Shown: positions 1 to 8,252 of the stretch, piece after piece
Position numbering within the stretch: the first letter of the stretch is position 1
Layout: every line of letters starts with the position of its first letter
NCBI GenBank assembly: GCA_902624425.1
Contig: CACNXK010000001.1
Span: forward strand, 1-64,000
Direction of reading: 5' to 3'
Length of the DNA: 64,000 bases
From: an uncultured SAR86 cluster bacterium
Lineage (GTDB): Bacteria; Pseudomonadota; Gammaproteobacteria; Magnimaribacterales; D2472
Notes under the pieces: model-generated
Seen by the model: only the letters and a program-made list of their open reading frames with translations
Database searches by the model: none
Told to the model about the DNA's origin: nothing
Position numbers and translations under genes: made by a program

Positions 1-2282
1 GCAGCTACTCCGAAGACGTCGGTCATACTTGAATTGACTCCATCCTCGTCACTAAGATTAAGAATCATAAAATCTACAGCCATGCTGTCGCTAAACCCTA
101 TACTGGTTGTGATATTACCAATGTAATAAGCTCTAATAGAGTCAACGATTGGATTATTTGAGACTCTTTGTTGAAATTCACCTCTTTTTACATATTGAGC
201 AACAGTCGTTAATGTGTTGCCAGATGGAAGATTGGTTTCGTGTCTAAGAGTAATATCCGCTGTAAATTCTGGAGTCTTAGCTAATTGATTACCCTTAACA
301 TTCTCTCTAAGACCATATCTAAGATCTTCTTGCCCAAAGAAGTATTGATATGCATCCACATTATCTAAAACCTCATAATCAGAAGTAACTTCTGAATCTG
401 TGAAAGCCAAGTTCATATCTAAGCTGAGTGAATCTGTTAAAAATCCTGTAAATTCAACTTCAAGACCTGACATCTCTGATTCTGGGATATTGGCTACCCC
501 TCCCCTATAAGGATCTGGGTCAGTAGCTTGAAACTGAAGGTTTTCGTATGAGTATGAGAAATAAGCTAAGTTTGCTCTAGCTCTTCCATCTAAAAATGTT
601 GATTTTAAACCAAGCTCAAGTGACTCAACTGTCTCACTTTCAAATGTTGGGAAAACTAAAGCTGGCGCCACAGGTCTACCTGCTGCAACATCTTCCTCTT
701 CTGTAAATCCAAATGTAAGATTACTTCCGCCAGGCTTGAAACCTCTTGCTAAAGCAAAATATCCCATTATGTCATCAGAAAAATCAACTTCTGCAACCAC
801 TCTTGTTGTAACTTCATCAGTTGTTCCTTCCTCTTTGAAGGACTCAACATTGAGAAAGTTGGTTACATCTGTTTTAAATGTATCTTCTGAATACCTTAAT
901 CCAGATACTACTCTGAATGATTCGCTTAGGCTAAGTGTGGTTTGTCCATATACAGAAAAGGATTCTCTTCCTGGATTTGCATCAGTAAAGAAGTCAACTT
1001 CAGCAGCTGGGCCAAAAATATCAAATCTGCCAGGAATACCATAATCATGATCATAACAATAGCTTGGGTCAGCAAATGGTTCATCGCATAAGTATTTTAT
1101 TCTGCCATCTAGATCATCATCTCTGTAACCTCTGATGACATTTTCTATTTCGTGGTCCATATAAAATGCCCCAACAGTCCAATCTAGCTTTCCATTAAAT
1201 GCAGGCTCGTTAGAAATCAAATTTATTTCAAAAGTCGTTGTGTCAACTAAAGAAGTTTCAGGAGTAAATTCTGCTCTTTGATATGTTGCTCCTGCACCTA
1301 GGCCTGGTATTGATAAAACTGGGTCGAGATAGTTATGTCTATCGTTGTCCCTTACAACTAAGACATCATCTTCTTGAACGCTTGCTATTGCTTTAAGATT
1401 TGCAAAGCCAAGGTCAGATTCATATATTGCTGCAACAACCATTGATGATAGTTCATGCTGAGAAACAGTATCTTGGGAGAGCTTTCTCATGCCTGATGTT
1501 TGATCATCTATTCCTCTAATCGCGGCTCCATTTCTATCAACTTTAAAGTATTGCCCAAAGACTCTGAGGCTAGATGTATCATTAAGATCAAACATCCAGT
1601 CAGTTCTTATGCTTTTATTGTTTGCGTCATCAAGATCCTGACCTGTAAAAACGTTTTTAGTAAAACCGTCTCTTGTCGTTGAAGAAATAGAGAGCCTGGT
1701 TGCAATTTTGTCATTAACAACGAAGTTATTAGATGTGGATACCTTTCTGAGATTGTAATCTCCAAAAGTAACGTTTAGTTTTCCCTCTCCGCCTTCAGTT
1801 GTTGGTGCTTTGCTGATTACATTCACTGCCCCACCAGTTGAGTTTTGACCAAATAGTGTTCCTTGTGGGCCGCGAAGAACTTCAATTCTTTCAACATCCA
1901 AAAAGTCTGTTCCCAATGCAAAGGGTGAAGCAATAAAAACGCCATCCATATGAAAAGCTACTGAAGGAGCAGCGATGGCATTTTGGTTAGTCTCATTTCC
2001 CACACCTCTAATAGATATGATGGTTTTGTATCCCTCATTCTTTGCTACTGTTACACCTGGAACGATAGCGCTGAGATCGGTAAAGGTTGTTATATTTTTC
2101 TCTTCTATATCTGAATCAGTTAATGCAGTTACCGCTTGAGAGATATCCTGAAGACTTTCAGAACGCTTTTCAGCTGTTACTACCACTTCCTCAACTTCTT
2201 GAGCAACGATATTAAGACCGAAGAAGCCTACAAAAGTCACCAAAATAGCTTTTTGAAATAAAATATTTACATAATTTTTCAT
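1..2282 (-). CDS. TonB-dependent outer-membrane receptor (C-terminus cut by window edge)
   Basis: Outer-membrane beta-barrel transporter that imports a ligand using energy from TonB-ExbBD. The frame is open from an ATG at 2282 to the window edge (760 codons), so the extreme C-terminus is missing. The first 28 or so residues are a signal peptide, followed by a TonB-box-like stretch EEVVVTAEKR, then the plug domain with ISIRGVGNET and GPQGTLFGQNSTGGAV, as in the large TonB receptors of marine and sphingomonad-like bacteria. A GGGG Shine-Dalgarno lies 8 nt before the ATG. The leader carries a tandem glutamine-riboswitch-like RNA and a sigma70-type promoter. The purine permease is divergent from it. 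The substrate cannot be read from sequence; a nitrogen-containing ligand is inferred from the riboswitch and neighbour. Confidence 0.95.
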   Translation of the reverse strand, partial: MKNYVNILFQKAILVTFVGFFGLNIVAQEVEEVVVTAEKRSESLQDISQAVTALTDSDIEEKNITTFTDLSAIVPGVTVAKNEGYKTIISIRGVGNETNQNAIAAPSVAFHMDGVFIASPFALGTDFLDVERIEVLRGPQGTLFGQNSTGGAVNVISKAPTTEGGEGKLNVTFGDYNLRKVSTSNNFVVNDKIATRLSISSTTRDGFTKNVFTGQDLDDANNKSIRTDWMFDLNDTSSLRVFGQYFKVDRNGAAIRGIDDQTSGMRKLSQDTVSQHELSSMVVAAIYESDLGFANLKAIASVQEDDVLVVRDNDRHNYLDPVLSIPGLGAGATYQRAEFTPETSLVDTTTFEINLISNEPAFNGKLDWTVGAFYMDHEIENVIRGYRDDDLDGRIKYLCDEPFADPSYCYDHDYGIPGRFDIFGPAAEVDFFTDANPGRESFSVYGQTTLSLSESFRVVSGLRYSEDTFKTDVTNFLNVESFKEEGTTDEVTTRVVAEVDFSDDIMGYFALARGFKPGGSNLTFGFTEEEDVAAGRPVAPALVFPTFESETVESLELGLKSTFLDGRARANLAYFSYSYENLQFQATDPDPYRGGVANIPESEMSGLEVEFTGFLTDSLSLDMNLAFTDSEVTSDYEVLDNVDAYQYFFGQEDLRYGLRENVKGNQLAKTPEFTADITLRHETNLPSGNTLTTVAQYVKRGEFQQRVSNNPIVDSIRAYYIGNITTSIGFSDSMAVDFMILNLSDEDGVNSSMTDVFGVA

Positions 2283-2316
2283 AAAATTTTCCCCGTAAAG
2301 TTTTTTATTTTGTATT

Positions 2317-2357
2317 TTGTCTGCAGGACAATTGAGGTTAAACTCGATCTGTTTAAC
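2317..2357 (-). other. Two leader hairpins between the aptamers and the receptor start
   Basis: On the minus strand, a perfect 7-bp stem GTTAAAC/GTTTAAC with a 7-nt loop (2357-2337) is followed by a 5-bp stem TTGTC/GACAA with a 5-nt loop (2331-2317). Neither is followed by a U-run, so they do not look like an intrinsic terminator. They are candidates for the expression platform of the riboswitch, acting on translation or Rho. The rest of the 2283-2653 gap holds no gene, and I see no convincing promoter for the divergent permease. Confidence 0.4.
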
Positions 2358-2362
2358 AAGCG

Positions 2363-2460
2363 GCGTTCCTTCGGTTTTACCCTACTTCCGTCTCCTAAGA
2401 GATGAACGATTTTTGCGTTCCTTCAGCTTTCACTTACTTCCGACTCCGAAGAGTTGAACG
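2363..2460 (-). promoter_or_regulatory. Tandem glnA RNA (glutamine riboswitch) aptamers in the TonB-receptor leader
   Basis: Two 46-nt units, read on the minus strand at 2460-2415 and 2408-2363, are separated by 6 nt. Each begins CGTTC and ends GAAGGAACGC, so the ends pair as P1 (CGTTC/GAACG). Each has a 4-bp P2 with a tetraloop: ACTC-TTCG-GAGT in the first and TCTC-TTAG-GAGA in the second, a compensatory change. This is followed by the conserved CGGAAGTA and a short P3 (AGT-GAAA-GCT in the first, GG...CC in the second). This arrangement matches the glnA RNA / L-glutamine riboswitch as I remember it, a class known from cyanobacteria and marine metagenomes and often found in tandem. The units sit 80 nt upstream of the receptor ATG, in its transcribed leader. 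Confidence 0.88.
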
Positions 2461-2538
2461 ATTTTAACTCACTATTAACTCAAATAATTGAGCTCCTTTT
2501 TAACCATGGAGATGGTGCAAATCAAATCACAATGTAAA

Positions 2539-2567
2539 ATAATACTTTCTAAAATTTAACTTAACAA
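2539..2567 (-). promoter_or_regulatory. Sigma70-type promoter of the TonB receptor
   Basis: On the minus strand, TTGTTA (2567-2562), a 17-bp spacer and TATTAT (2544-2539) predict a start near 2531. That gives a leader of roughly 250 nt that contains both riboswitch aptamers. A small inverted repeat CTCAA-TTAT-TTGAG (2492-2479) lies between promoter and aptamers. Confidence 0.55.
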
Positions 2568-2653
2568 GCTTCAAATCAACATTTGGCGACTTTTTTTGTT
2601 TTTTTTGCTTTAAAAAGTAAATTAATAACTTGAAACCTGTAAAATTCCCTTTA

Positions 2654-3943
2654 ATGCTAGAAAAAATCTTCAAACTTGAATCAAATAATACTTCTCTAGG
2701 ACAGGAGGTTTTAGCCGGTGTTACGACCTTTGTAACAATGGCATATATTATTTTTGTTAATCCTCAAATGATGGCTGTGAGCGGTATGGACTTGGGTGCA
2801 AGCTTTGTAGGCACATGCCTAGCAGCATCATTGGCTTGCATCATTATGGGTATTTATTCTAACTGGCCAGTGAGTTTGGCTCCGGGTATGGGTTTGAATG
2901 CCTTTTTTACCTATACAGTGGTAGGCGAAATGGGATACTCGTGGGAAGTAGCTTTGGGCGCAGTGTTTTTAGCAGGTGTGCTATTTTTTATAATGAGTGT
3001 TACCAGATTAAGAAGGTGGATGCTGGATAGCATTCCCCTCAACCTTCGTATTGCTATGGGAGCCGGAGTTGGTCTTTTCATAGGCTTCATAGGTTTAAAA
3101 AACGGAGGGTTAATCGTTGCTAATAATGCAACTTTTCTCAGTCTTGGTGATTTTACAAACTCTGAAACATTATTAGCTGCATTAGGCTTTTTAATAATTT
3201 GTTCATTATCAGTAAGAAATATTCCTGGATCTATCCTTATAGGTGTAATTGTCATAACAATATCTTCAATTTTACTTGGGCTTATTGAGTTTCGTGGATT
3301 AGTCTCTATGCCTCCAAGTATTGCTCCAACATTTATGAAAATGGATATCCTTGGTGCACTTGATATCGCAATGCTGAGTGTTGTGATGTCATTCTTGTTT
3401 GTAAATTTATTTGATACTGCTGGAACCTTGTTGGGTGTTGCAACAAGAGCAAAAATTACTGATGAATATGGAAATGCAAAGAACTTTGATAAGGCTCTAA
3501 AAGCTGATAGTGGCTCTAGCATATTTGGAACTTTTTTTGGTTGCTCTCCGGTGACAAGTTATGTGGAGAGCTCTGCTGGAGTTGAGGCTGGGGGAAGGAC
3601 TGGTTTAACTACAGTTATAGTTGGTCTTTTATTTTTAGTTGCAATATTCTTCTCTCCTTTAGCTGCAATAGTTCCTGCTTATGCCACTGCTGGGGCTTTA
3701 ATTTATGTATCTATTTTAATGATGAGCGGTATGGAAAAACTAAACTGGTCTGATTCGACAGAGCTTTTACCAGCTTTAGTTATTATCGTTATGATTCCCC
3801 TCACTTTTTCTATTGCGAATGGAATTGCGCTTGGATTTTTAGCATATGTTGTGCTTAAGGTTTCAAGTGGTCAAATCAAAAATATCTCATCTGGTGCATG
3901 GTTTTTAACTATTGTTTTTGTTTCGAAGTTTCTCTTTTTATAA
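2654..3943 (+). CDS. NCS2-family purine (guanine/hypoxanthine/xanthine) permease, AzgA type
   Basis: Inner-membrane purine:proton symporter of the AzgA branch of NCS2. Family marks are the N-terminus MLEKIFKL followed by EVLAGVTTFVTMAYI, then NLFDTAGTLLGV near residue 260 and a late GCSPVTSYVESSAGVEAGGR loop. About 12 hydrophobic segments span 429 residues, the usual length. I chose the ATG at 2654, which matches the family start. A TTG eight codons earlier (2630) is also open. Neither has a clear Shine-Dalgarno. The gene is divergent from the riboswitch-controlled TonB receptor, and purines are nitrogen-rich, which suggests that outer and inner steps of one uptake route are paired here. That link is inference. 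Confidence 0.9.
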   Translation: MLEKIFKLESNNTSLGQEVLAGVTTFVTMAYIIFVNPQMMAVSGMDLGASFVGTCLAASLACIIMGIYSNWPVSLAPGMGLNAFFTYTVVGEMGYSWEVALGAVFLAGVLFFIMSVTRLRRWMLDSIPLNLRIAMGAGVGLFIGFIGLKNGGLIVANNATFLSLGDFTNSETLLAALGFLIICSLSVRNIPGSILIGVIVITISSILLGLIEFRGLVSMPPSIAPTFMKMDILGALDIAMLSVVMSFLFVNLFDTAGTLLGVATRAKITDEYGNAKNFDKALKADSGSSIFGTFFGCSPVTSYVESSAGVEAGGRTGLTTVIVGLLFLVAIFFSPLAAIVPAYATAGALIYVSILMMSGMEKLNWSDSTELLPALVIIVMIPLTFSIANGIALGFLAYVVLKVSSGQIKNISSGAWFLTIVFVSKFLFL

Positions 3944-3945
3944 AA

Positions 3946-5472
3946 ATGATGCGTTGCTTCTCTGGGATTTTTGCCATCTTTTTTACTATTTATTCATTTG
4001 GATCAGCGCATCATCAACCAGCAGTATTTATCGAACAAACTGAAATTATTGGCAGCTTACATGAAAATAAGAAAGTTGAGTTATTTCTTGGTCTGCCTTT
4101 TGCAGAACCGCCTCTGGGAGATTTAAGATGGGAAAGGCCAAATGCTTGGATCCCGAACTCAACAATAAAGATTGTTGCTAAAGAATTTAAGCCAGCATGT
4201 TTTCAAAATCAAAGAATCGTTAACTGGTATAAAAGGCTTATTAAAGATTTCGGTGGAGATCCAAAAACTTTTGACATACCAGAATTTAGTGAAGATTGTC
4301 TTTATCTAAATTTATGGCGTCCTACAGGACCAAAAAAAGATTTGCCTGTTATTGTTTATATTCATGGTGGAAGTAACAAAGCTGGTTGGTCATATGAGCC
4401 TAACTATCTTGGCCATAATATCGCTAGTCAAGACTTTATATTAATAAGTATTCCATATCGCTTAGGCGTATTCGGTTTTTTTTCTCATCCTGAGGTTGAG
4501 AGTCCAAACCTGGCTTTATTTGATCAGCTGTTAGCTCTAGAGTGGATTCAGAAATATGTTTCGTTTTTTGGTGGTGATCCATCAAATGTAACTTTAATTG
4601 GTGAGTCAGCAGGTGCAGGTGGAATAAGTCATTTAATAGCTTCTCCACTAAGCAAAAATTTATTTCACAGAGCTGTTCATCAAAGCGGAGGTTCATCTTT
4701 TACTTATCCAACTTCAAGTTCTGGGGTTAAGGCACTTGCAGACCGATTTAGTAAATCGTTTGAAGATCCTTCAATTAAAGGTCTTAAAAATCTTAGTGCA
4801 GATCAAGTACTAAAGGTTTCAGAAAATGTTTATGCTGACCACTATTTTAATTATGTGATTGATGGTCTCTCGATAGAACAGAGTCTATCTGAAGCATTTG
4901 AAAATGGAAATATTCAAAATGTCGATCTTATTGTTGGAACTAATAATGATGAGTGGTCTCTTTATTTTGATGGCAATGTTGATGTTGGCCTTTGGCTTGA
5001 TCAAGAAGTAAGCCAAGAGAAGAAGGCGAAGCTTTTGGAGCTTCTTGTTAATATTGAAGATCCTGTAAGAAAAATGAATCTCTTAATCACAGCTAAAAAC
5101 TTTGTTTGCCCTTCTTTGTTTATGGCAAGAAAACTTAGGGAAAATGGTAATGAAACTTGGGTCTATCAATTTAATAGGGTCAGAGATGGTAAGTTAGCAA
5201 AAAAATTTGGCGCTTTTCATGGTGCAGAGCTTCCATACGTCTTTAATACTCATGATGATTGGCTCCCGACAAATGAAGTAGATATAGATCTTACGTTAGC
5301 AATTCAATCTTATTGGTTGTCTTTTGCAAAGACTGGAAATCCTAATGATAAAGTTTCTCCATTATGGCCAGTCTATGAGGCAATTAATGATCCTTCTCTT
5401 GTACTAGATGCAAAAATATTCTCAAGACAGCATGAGAGTTCAGATATTTGCAGAATAATGGAATTATTTTAA
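3946..5472 (+). CDS. Secreted type-B carboxylesterase (alpha/beta hydrolase)
   Basis: Esterase of the carboxylesterase/cholinesterase (COesterase) family, 508 aa. It has a signal peptide (MMRCFSGIFAIFFTIYSFGSA) and so probably acts in the periplasm or outside the cell. Catalytic features are the oxyanion stretch YIHGGSN, the nucleophile elbow GESAGAGG, the acid in NNDEWSLY and the histidine in AFHGAELPYVF. The Cys pair around SEDCLYLNLWRP is typical. The frame is open upstream into the permease gene, but the ATG at 3946, 2 nt after the permease stop, gives the clean signal peptide. It is probably co-transcribed with the permease. It converges on the next gene, sharing the bases TTAA for both stop codons. 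Substrate unknown. Confidence 0.88.
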   Translation: MMRCFSGIFAIFFTIYSFGSAHHQPAVFIEQTEIIGSLHENKKVELFLGLPFAEPPLGDLRWERPNAWIPNSTIKIVAKEFKPACFQNQRIVNWYKRLIKDFGGDPKTFDIPEFSEDCLYLNLWRPTGPKKDLPVIVYIHGGSNKAGWSYEPNYLGHNIASQDFILISIPYRLGVFGFFSHPEVESPNLALFDQLLALEWIQKYVSFFGGDPSNVTLIGESAGAGGISHLIASPLSKNLFHRAVHQSGGSSFTYPTSSSGVKALADRFSKSFEDPSIKGLKNLSADQVLKVSENVYADHYFNYVIDGLSIEQSLSEAFENGNIQNVDLIVGTNNDEWSLYFDGNVDVGLWLDQEVSQEKKAKLLELLVNIEDPVRKMNLLITAKNFVCPSLFMARKLRENGNETWVYQFNRVRDGKLAKKFGAFHGAELPYVFNTHDDWLPTNEVDIDLTLAIQSYWLSFAKTGNPNDKVSPLWPVYEAINDPSLVLDAKIFSRQHESSDICRIMELF

Positions 5473-6059
5473 AAGTTGGCAGGGTTTTTAGGTGTAAAGG
5501 CGTTGTAATATTCTCTAATATTTAATATGTCCTTCTGATCATCACCCGTCGGCATAAACTCTTTGCCGAACACTAATTCCTTCTTCAAAAAGTCCAGTGA
5601 AACTAAAACAACTCCTGAGTTGAGTTCACGTGCGATTCTCAAGAAACCTGTTTTCCATTCTCCCACTTTTGATCTTGTTCCTTCTGGAGCAAGGCCAATT
5701 AGTCCATTCTTTTTGTCTTCAACTTGTCTCAAAAGGTCTTTTATAAGTCCTCCCGGTTTAGATCTATCAACTGGGATTCCGCCCATGTATTTCATGAACT
5801 TTCCTAGCAAACCTTTAAAGACTGTATGTTTCCCTATGAAATATACTTTCAGATCAACCGCGGCTATAGCTGCCAAACCAACAACTGCATCCCAGTTCGA
5901 AGTATGCGGTGCAACGATTGCCACAAACTTCTTGTTCTCGTATAGGTCTGAGATTTGCCCTTTAATCTTCCAGCCCGAAAGTTTCATTAATATTTTTCCT
6001 AACAATTGAAAAAACTTTGGTCTATTTGCTTTATAGCTCTGGGGAAACTTAAACTTCAT
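5469..6059 (-). CDS. PlsC-like 1-acyl-glycerol-phosphate acyltransferase family protein
   Basis: Membrane-associated acyltransferase of the PlsC/LPLAT superfamily, 196 aa. Block I is HTSNWDA (HX4D) near residue 52, block II-like IGKHTVFKGLLGKFMKYMGG is followed by PVDRSK, and block III is PEGTRSKVGEWKTGF. This pattern (the lysine-rich PEGTRS and GFLRIA) matches the short PlsC relatives that are often annotated as glycerol acyltransferase rather than the housekeeping plsC. The second, longer PlsC copy at 40.2 kb is the better candidate for the essential enzyme. It stands alone, convergent with the esterase. Confidence 0.8.
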   Translation of the reverse strand: MKFKFPQSYKANRPKFFQLLGKILMKLSGWKIKGQISDLYENKKFVAIVAPHTSNWDAVVGLAAIAAVDLKVYFIGKHTVFKGLLGKFMKYMGGIPVDRSKPGGLIKDLLRQVEDKKNGLIGLAPEGTRSKVGEWKTGFLRIARELNSGVVLVSLDFLKKELVFGKEFMPTGDDQKDILNIREYYNAFTPKNPANF

Positions 6060-6118
6060 TTTTTTGTTGTGTATATTTTCAGAGAGTATAGTAAATTAAG
6101 CTAAGAATGTCTTATTTT

Positions 6119-7327
6119 TCAAACTCGTGGTCGCTGCAGTTGAGCGATTGATTTCTCCATAATGTTCAAGCCATCTTTAATCAATTTATCTTCTATTATT
6201 AAACTTGGCGCAATTCTTATAGTGTTGTTGTTAGCTTTTAAAACCATGAGTCCATTTTTATAGCACTGCTGAAGGACTGTATCCAGATTGATAGTTTCGG
6301 TGATTTTAAGTTTACAACCAATCCAAAGCCCTGCTGTATTTATTCTCTCGAAGCAATCGAGATTCTTGTTAATCTCTTTAAGTTTTTTAATAAATAATTT
6401 TTCTTTTCTAAGCACGTTTTTAAGAACTGTTTTTTTTGACATTGAGTTTATGACTTCAAGAGCTACAGAACATGCAAGAGGGTTGCCTCCAAATGTAGTT
6501 CCGTGAGCGCCAACTTGCATCGATTCAGCTATATGATCTTTTGTCAGAATTGCTCCAATTGGAAAACCATTACCTAAACCTTTTGCGGTAGTAACGATAT
6601 CTGGTTTTATGTTGAATTGTTCATATGCAAAAAGAGTTCCGGTTCTTCCAACTCCTGACTGGACCTCATCCAATATGATAAGTACATTCTTTTCCTTACA
6701 TAGTTTTTTTACTTTTGCCAAAAAGTTTTTCTTGGCTTTTATAATACCCGCTTCGCCCTGGACTAACTCAAGAACAACCGCTGCTGTTTTCTTTGTAATT
6801 ACTTTTTCTAGTCCTTTTATTTCATTGTAAGGATGGTGTTTTATGCCAGATGGCATTGGTCCAAATCCCGCAGTCATTCTCTCTGATCCATTTAAAGCAA
6901 TAGTCATCATAGTTCTTCCATGAAAAGCATCAGCAAAAGCAACAATTTCATTTTTATGCTTTCCATAATGAGTATTTGCATATTTTCTTGCCGTTTTAAC
7001 AGCAGCCTCCATTGCCTCCGCTCCAGAGTTAGCAAAGAAGACTTTCTCAGCAAAAGTTAGCTTACAAAGTTTTTTTGCAAGGTCTAGCGCAGGAGCATTT
7101 GTCATAGCATTGGATAAATGCCAAATCTTTTTTGACTGCTCGTTAAGGACTTTTACTAAAGGGGGATAGCAATGACCAAGGCTTGTAACTGCGATCCCTG
7201 AAGCAAAATCAATATACTTTTTTTTCTTGTCATCCCAAACTATAGAGCCTTTTGCTTTAGAAGGAATAAAATTGGCTGGATTATAGACGGGCATCATATA
7301 ATCATCGAATTGTTTTCTTGTTGCCAT
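6119..7327 (-). CDS. argD: Class-III PLP aminotransferase, acetylornithine/4-aminobutyrate type
   Basis: PLP-dependent transaminase (fold type I, class III), 402 aa, the length of ArgD. Visible marks are NSGAEAMEAAVKTAR (phosphate cup), FHGRT, the aspartate that binds the pyridine nitrogen in LDEVQSGVGRTG, the Schiff-base lysine in TAKGLGNGFPIGA and HGTTFGGNPLAC. The combination GTTFGGNPLAC favours acetylornithine aminotransferase over GabT, but substrate cannot be fixed from sequence and no arg neighbours are present. A TATAAT at 7339-7334 ends six bases before the ATG, so the mRNA may be leaderless. Confidence 0.85.
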   Translation of the reverse strand: MATRKQFDDYMMPVYNPANFIPSKAKGSIVWDDKKKKYIDFASGIAVTSLGHCYPPLVKVLNEQSKKIWHLSNAMTNAPALDLAKKLCKLTFAEKVFFANSGAEAMEAAVKTARKYANTHYGKHKNEIVAFADAFHGRTMMTIALNGSERMTAGFGPMPSGIKHHPYNEIKGLEKVITKKTAAVVLELVQGEAGIIKAKKNFLAKVKKLCKEKNVLIILDEVQSGVGRTGTLFAYEQFNIKPDIVTTAKGLGNGFPIGAILTKDHIAESMQVGAHGTTFGGNPLACSVALEVINSMSKKTVLKNVLRKEKLFIKKLKEINKNLDCFERINTAGLWIGCKLKITETINLDTVLQQCYKNGLMVLKANNNTIRIAPSLIIEDKLIKDGLNIMEKSIAQLQRPRV

Positions 7328-7333
7328 GCTCTA

Positions 7334-7339
7334 ATTATA
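7334..7339 (-). promoter_or_regulatory. -10 hexamer placed for a leaderless aminotransferase mRNA
   Basis: TATAAT lies exactly 6 nt before the ATG at 7327, which predicts transcription starting at the A of the start codon. The -35 region has no good match, so support is from the -10 and its spacing only. Confidence 0.35.
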
Positions 7340-7399
7340 CGTGATTTTAGCGAAAAACATTATAGGTAATAGGTTTAGCAGTTGAGTTAATACTCAGAT

Positions 7400-8245
7400 T
7401 TATTTGTCTTTGTTGTGCTCTATTAATAGCGTTGGCACATTACAGTTGTGGGATTTAATGGTTGCAACTAGGGTTCCTTTTTTGAGACCCTCTTTTATGG
7501 GGGTTATCTCAACACCACTACTAACTAGTCTTTTGTGAGCATCTTCAATTGAATCAACTTCCCAGGCAAGGCCCCAAAGTTCATCGGCCAATTCTTTTTT
7601 ATCTTTCTGCTCAATAACCTCTATTGTGGTTGCGTTTGTCCTAAAAAAAAGCATTCTCCTTTTCCAGTGCTCGATGGTTTTATCTAAGGCTAATCTAATT
7701 TTATAAACACCTTCATAAATACTTATAAATTCATCTGCGTCCTGTGTGTTTATTACAACATGATCAAGCTTTTTTACATTTGAGGTATCTTGGCTTGCAT
7801 ACTTTTGAAGATATCCTTCAGTATGTTCTATGATGAAGACGAATAACTCTCTAGTAAGTGTTTTGGGTAAAAAGATATTTTTCCAACGCCTTATCTTTTC
7901 ATCTTTTTCATTAGTTGCCTCACCAGAGCTTATCTCAACTTCATGTCCATCTTTATTTAGAACTTCTTTAACATGTTCTATATTTTGTGTTCCTAAAACA
8001 ATCCCCGCCAGATGGTCGCCTTTATCTGCAAGTAAAGAATTTACAAAATCTGTGCCAGGTCCTGCATCACATGGTGATAGTAGCTCTAAATATGTATTCT
8101 CTAAGTTAAATATTGCATTTCTTGTCCCTAATTCTGCATGCTTGCCTTTCCAGCACGGGGTAATACCAAGAATTTTTTCATAATCATTTATAGCCAGATT
8201 TAGATCTTTTACTGCAATTATTAAGTGGTCTACAGATGAAATCAT
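7400..8245 (-). CDS. VOC (glyoxalase/dioxygenase fold) protein with two modules
   Basis: 281-aa cytosolic protein with two vicinal-oxygen-chelate halves. The first opens VDHLIIAVKDL and runs to about residue 115, with TYLELLSPC at a strand that often supplies a metal ligand. The second opens KLDHVVINTQD near residue 155 and contains TTIEVIEQ. This resembles the Glyoxalase_3 / glyoxalase-like family, whose members include enzymes of unknown substrate. It is the last gene of a compact minus-strand run (MerC, SMR transporter, YrbL, nucleosidase). No function is claimed beyond the fold. Confidence 0.75.
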   Translation of the reverse strand: MISSVDHLIIAVKDLNLAINDYEKILGITPCWKGKHAELGTRNAIFNLENTYLELLSPCDAGPGTDFVNSLLADKGDHLAGIVLGTQNIEHVKEVLNKDGHEVEISSGEATNEKDEKIRRWKNIFLPKTLTRELFVFIIEHTEGYLQKYASQDTSNVKKLDHVVINTQDADEFISIYEGVYKIRLALDKTIEHWKRRMLFFRTNATTIEVIEQKDKKELADELWGLAWEVDSIEDAHKRLVSSGVEITPIKEGLKKGTLVATIKSHNCNVPTLLIEHNKDK

Positions 8246-8252
8246 TTTCTTA

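Noticed and set aside
736-1044. 102-aa open frame on the plus strand inside the TonB receptor.
   Set aside because: Antisense to a clear conserved coding frame; no recognisable protein features.
2363-2465. A 52-bp imperfect tandem repeat, first read as a simple repeat or CRISPR-like element.
   Set aside because: Only two copies, no spacers, and on the minus strand both fold with compensatory change into the glnA RNA plan, which explains them better.
2498-2525. TGCACC...GGT partial palindrome resembling an NtrC site upstream of the TonB receptor.
   Set aside because: The right half is incomplete and the spacing is 8 rather than 5 bases.
2582-2612. TTGGCGAC ... TTTTGC resembling a sigma54 promoter before the permease.
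   Set aside because: The GG-GC spacing is about 20 instead of 10 bases.
2911-3522. 203-aa frame antisense to the purine permease.
   Set aside because: Shadow of a well-conserved membrane protein gene; no ribosome site or family.
5621-5636. CACGTG core at 5627-5632 as a second parS.
   Set aside because: Flanks TGAGTT and CGATTC do not form the palindrome.
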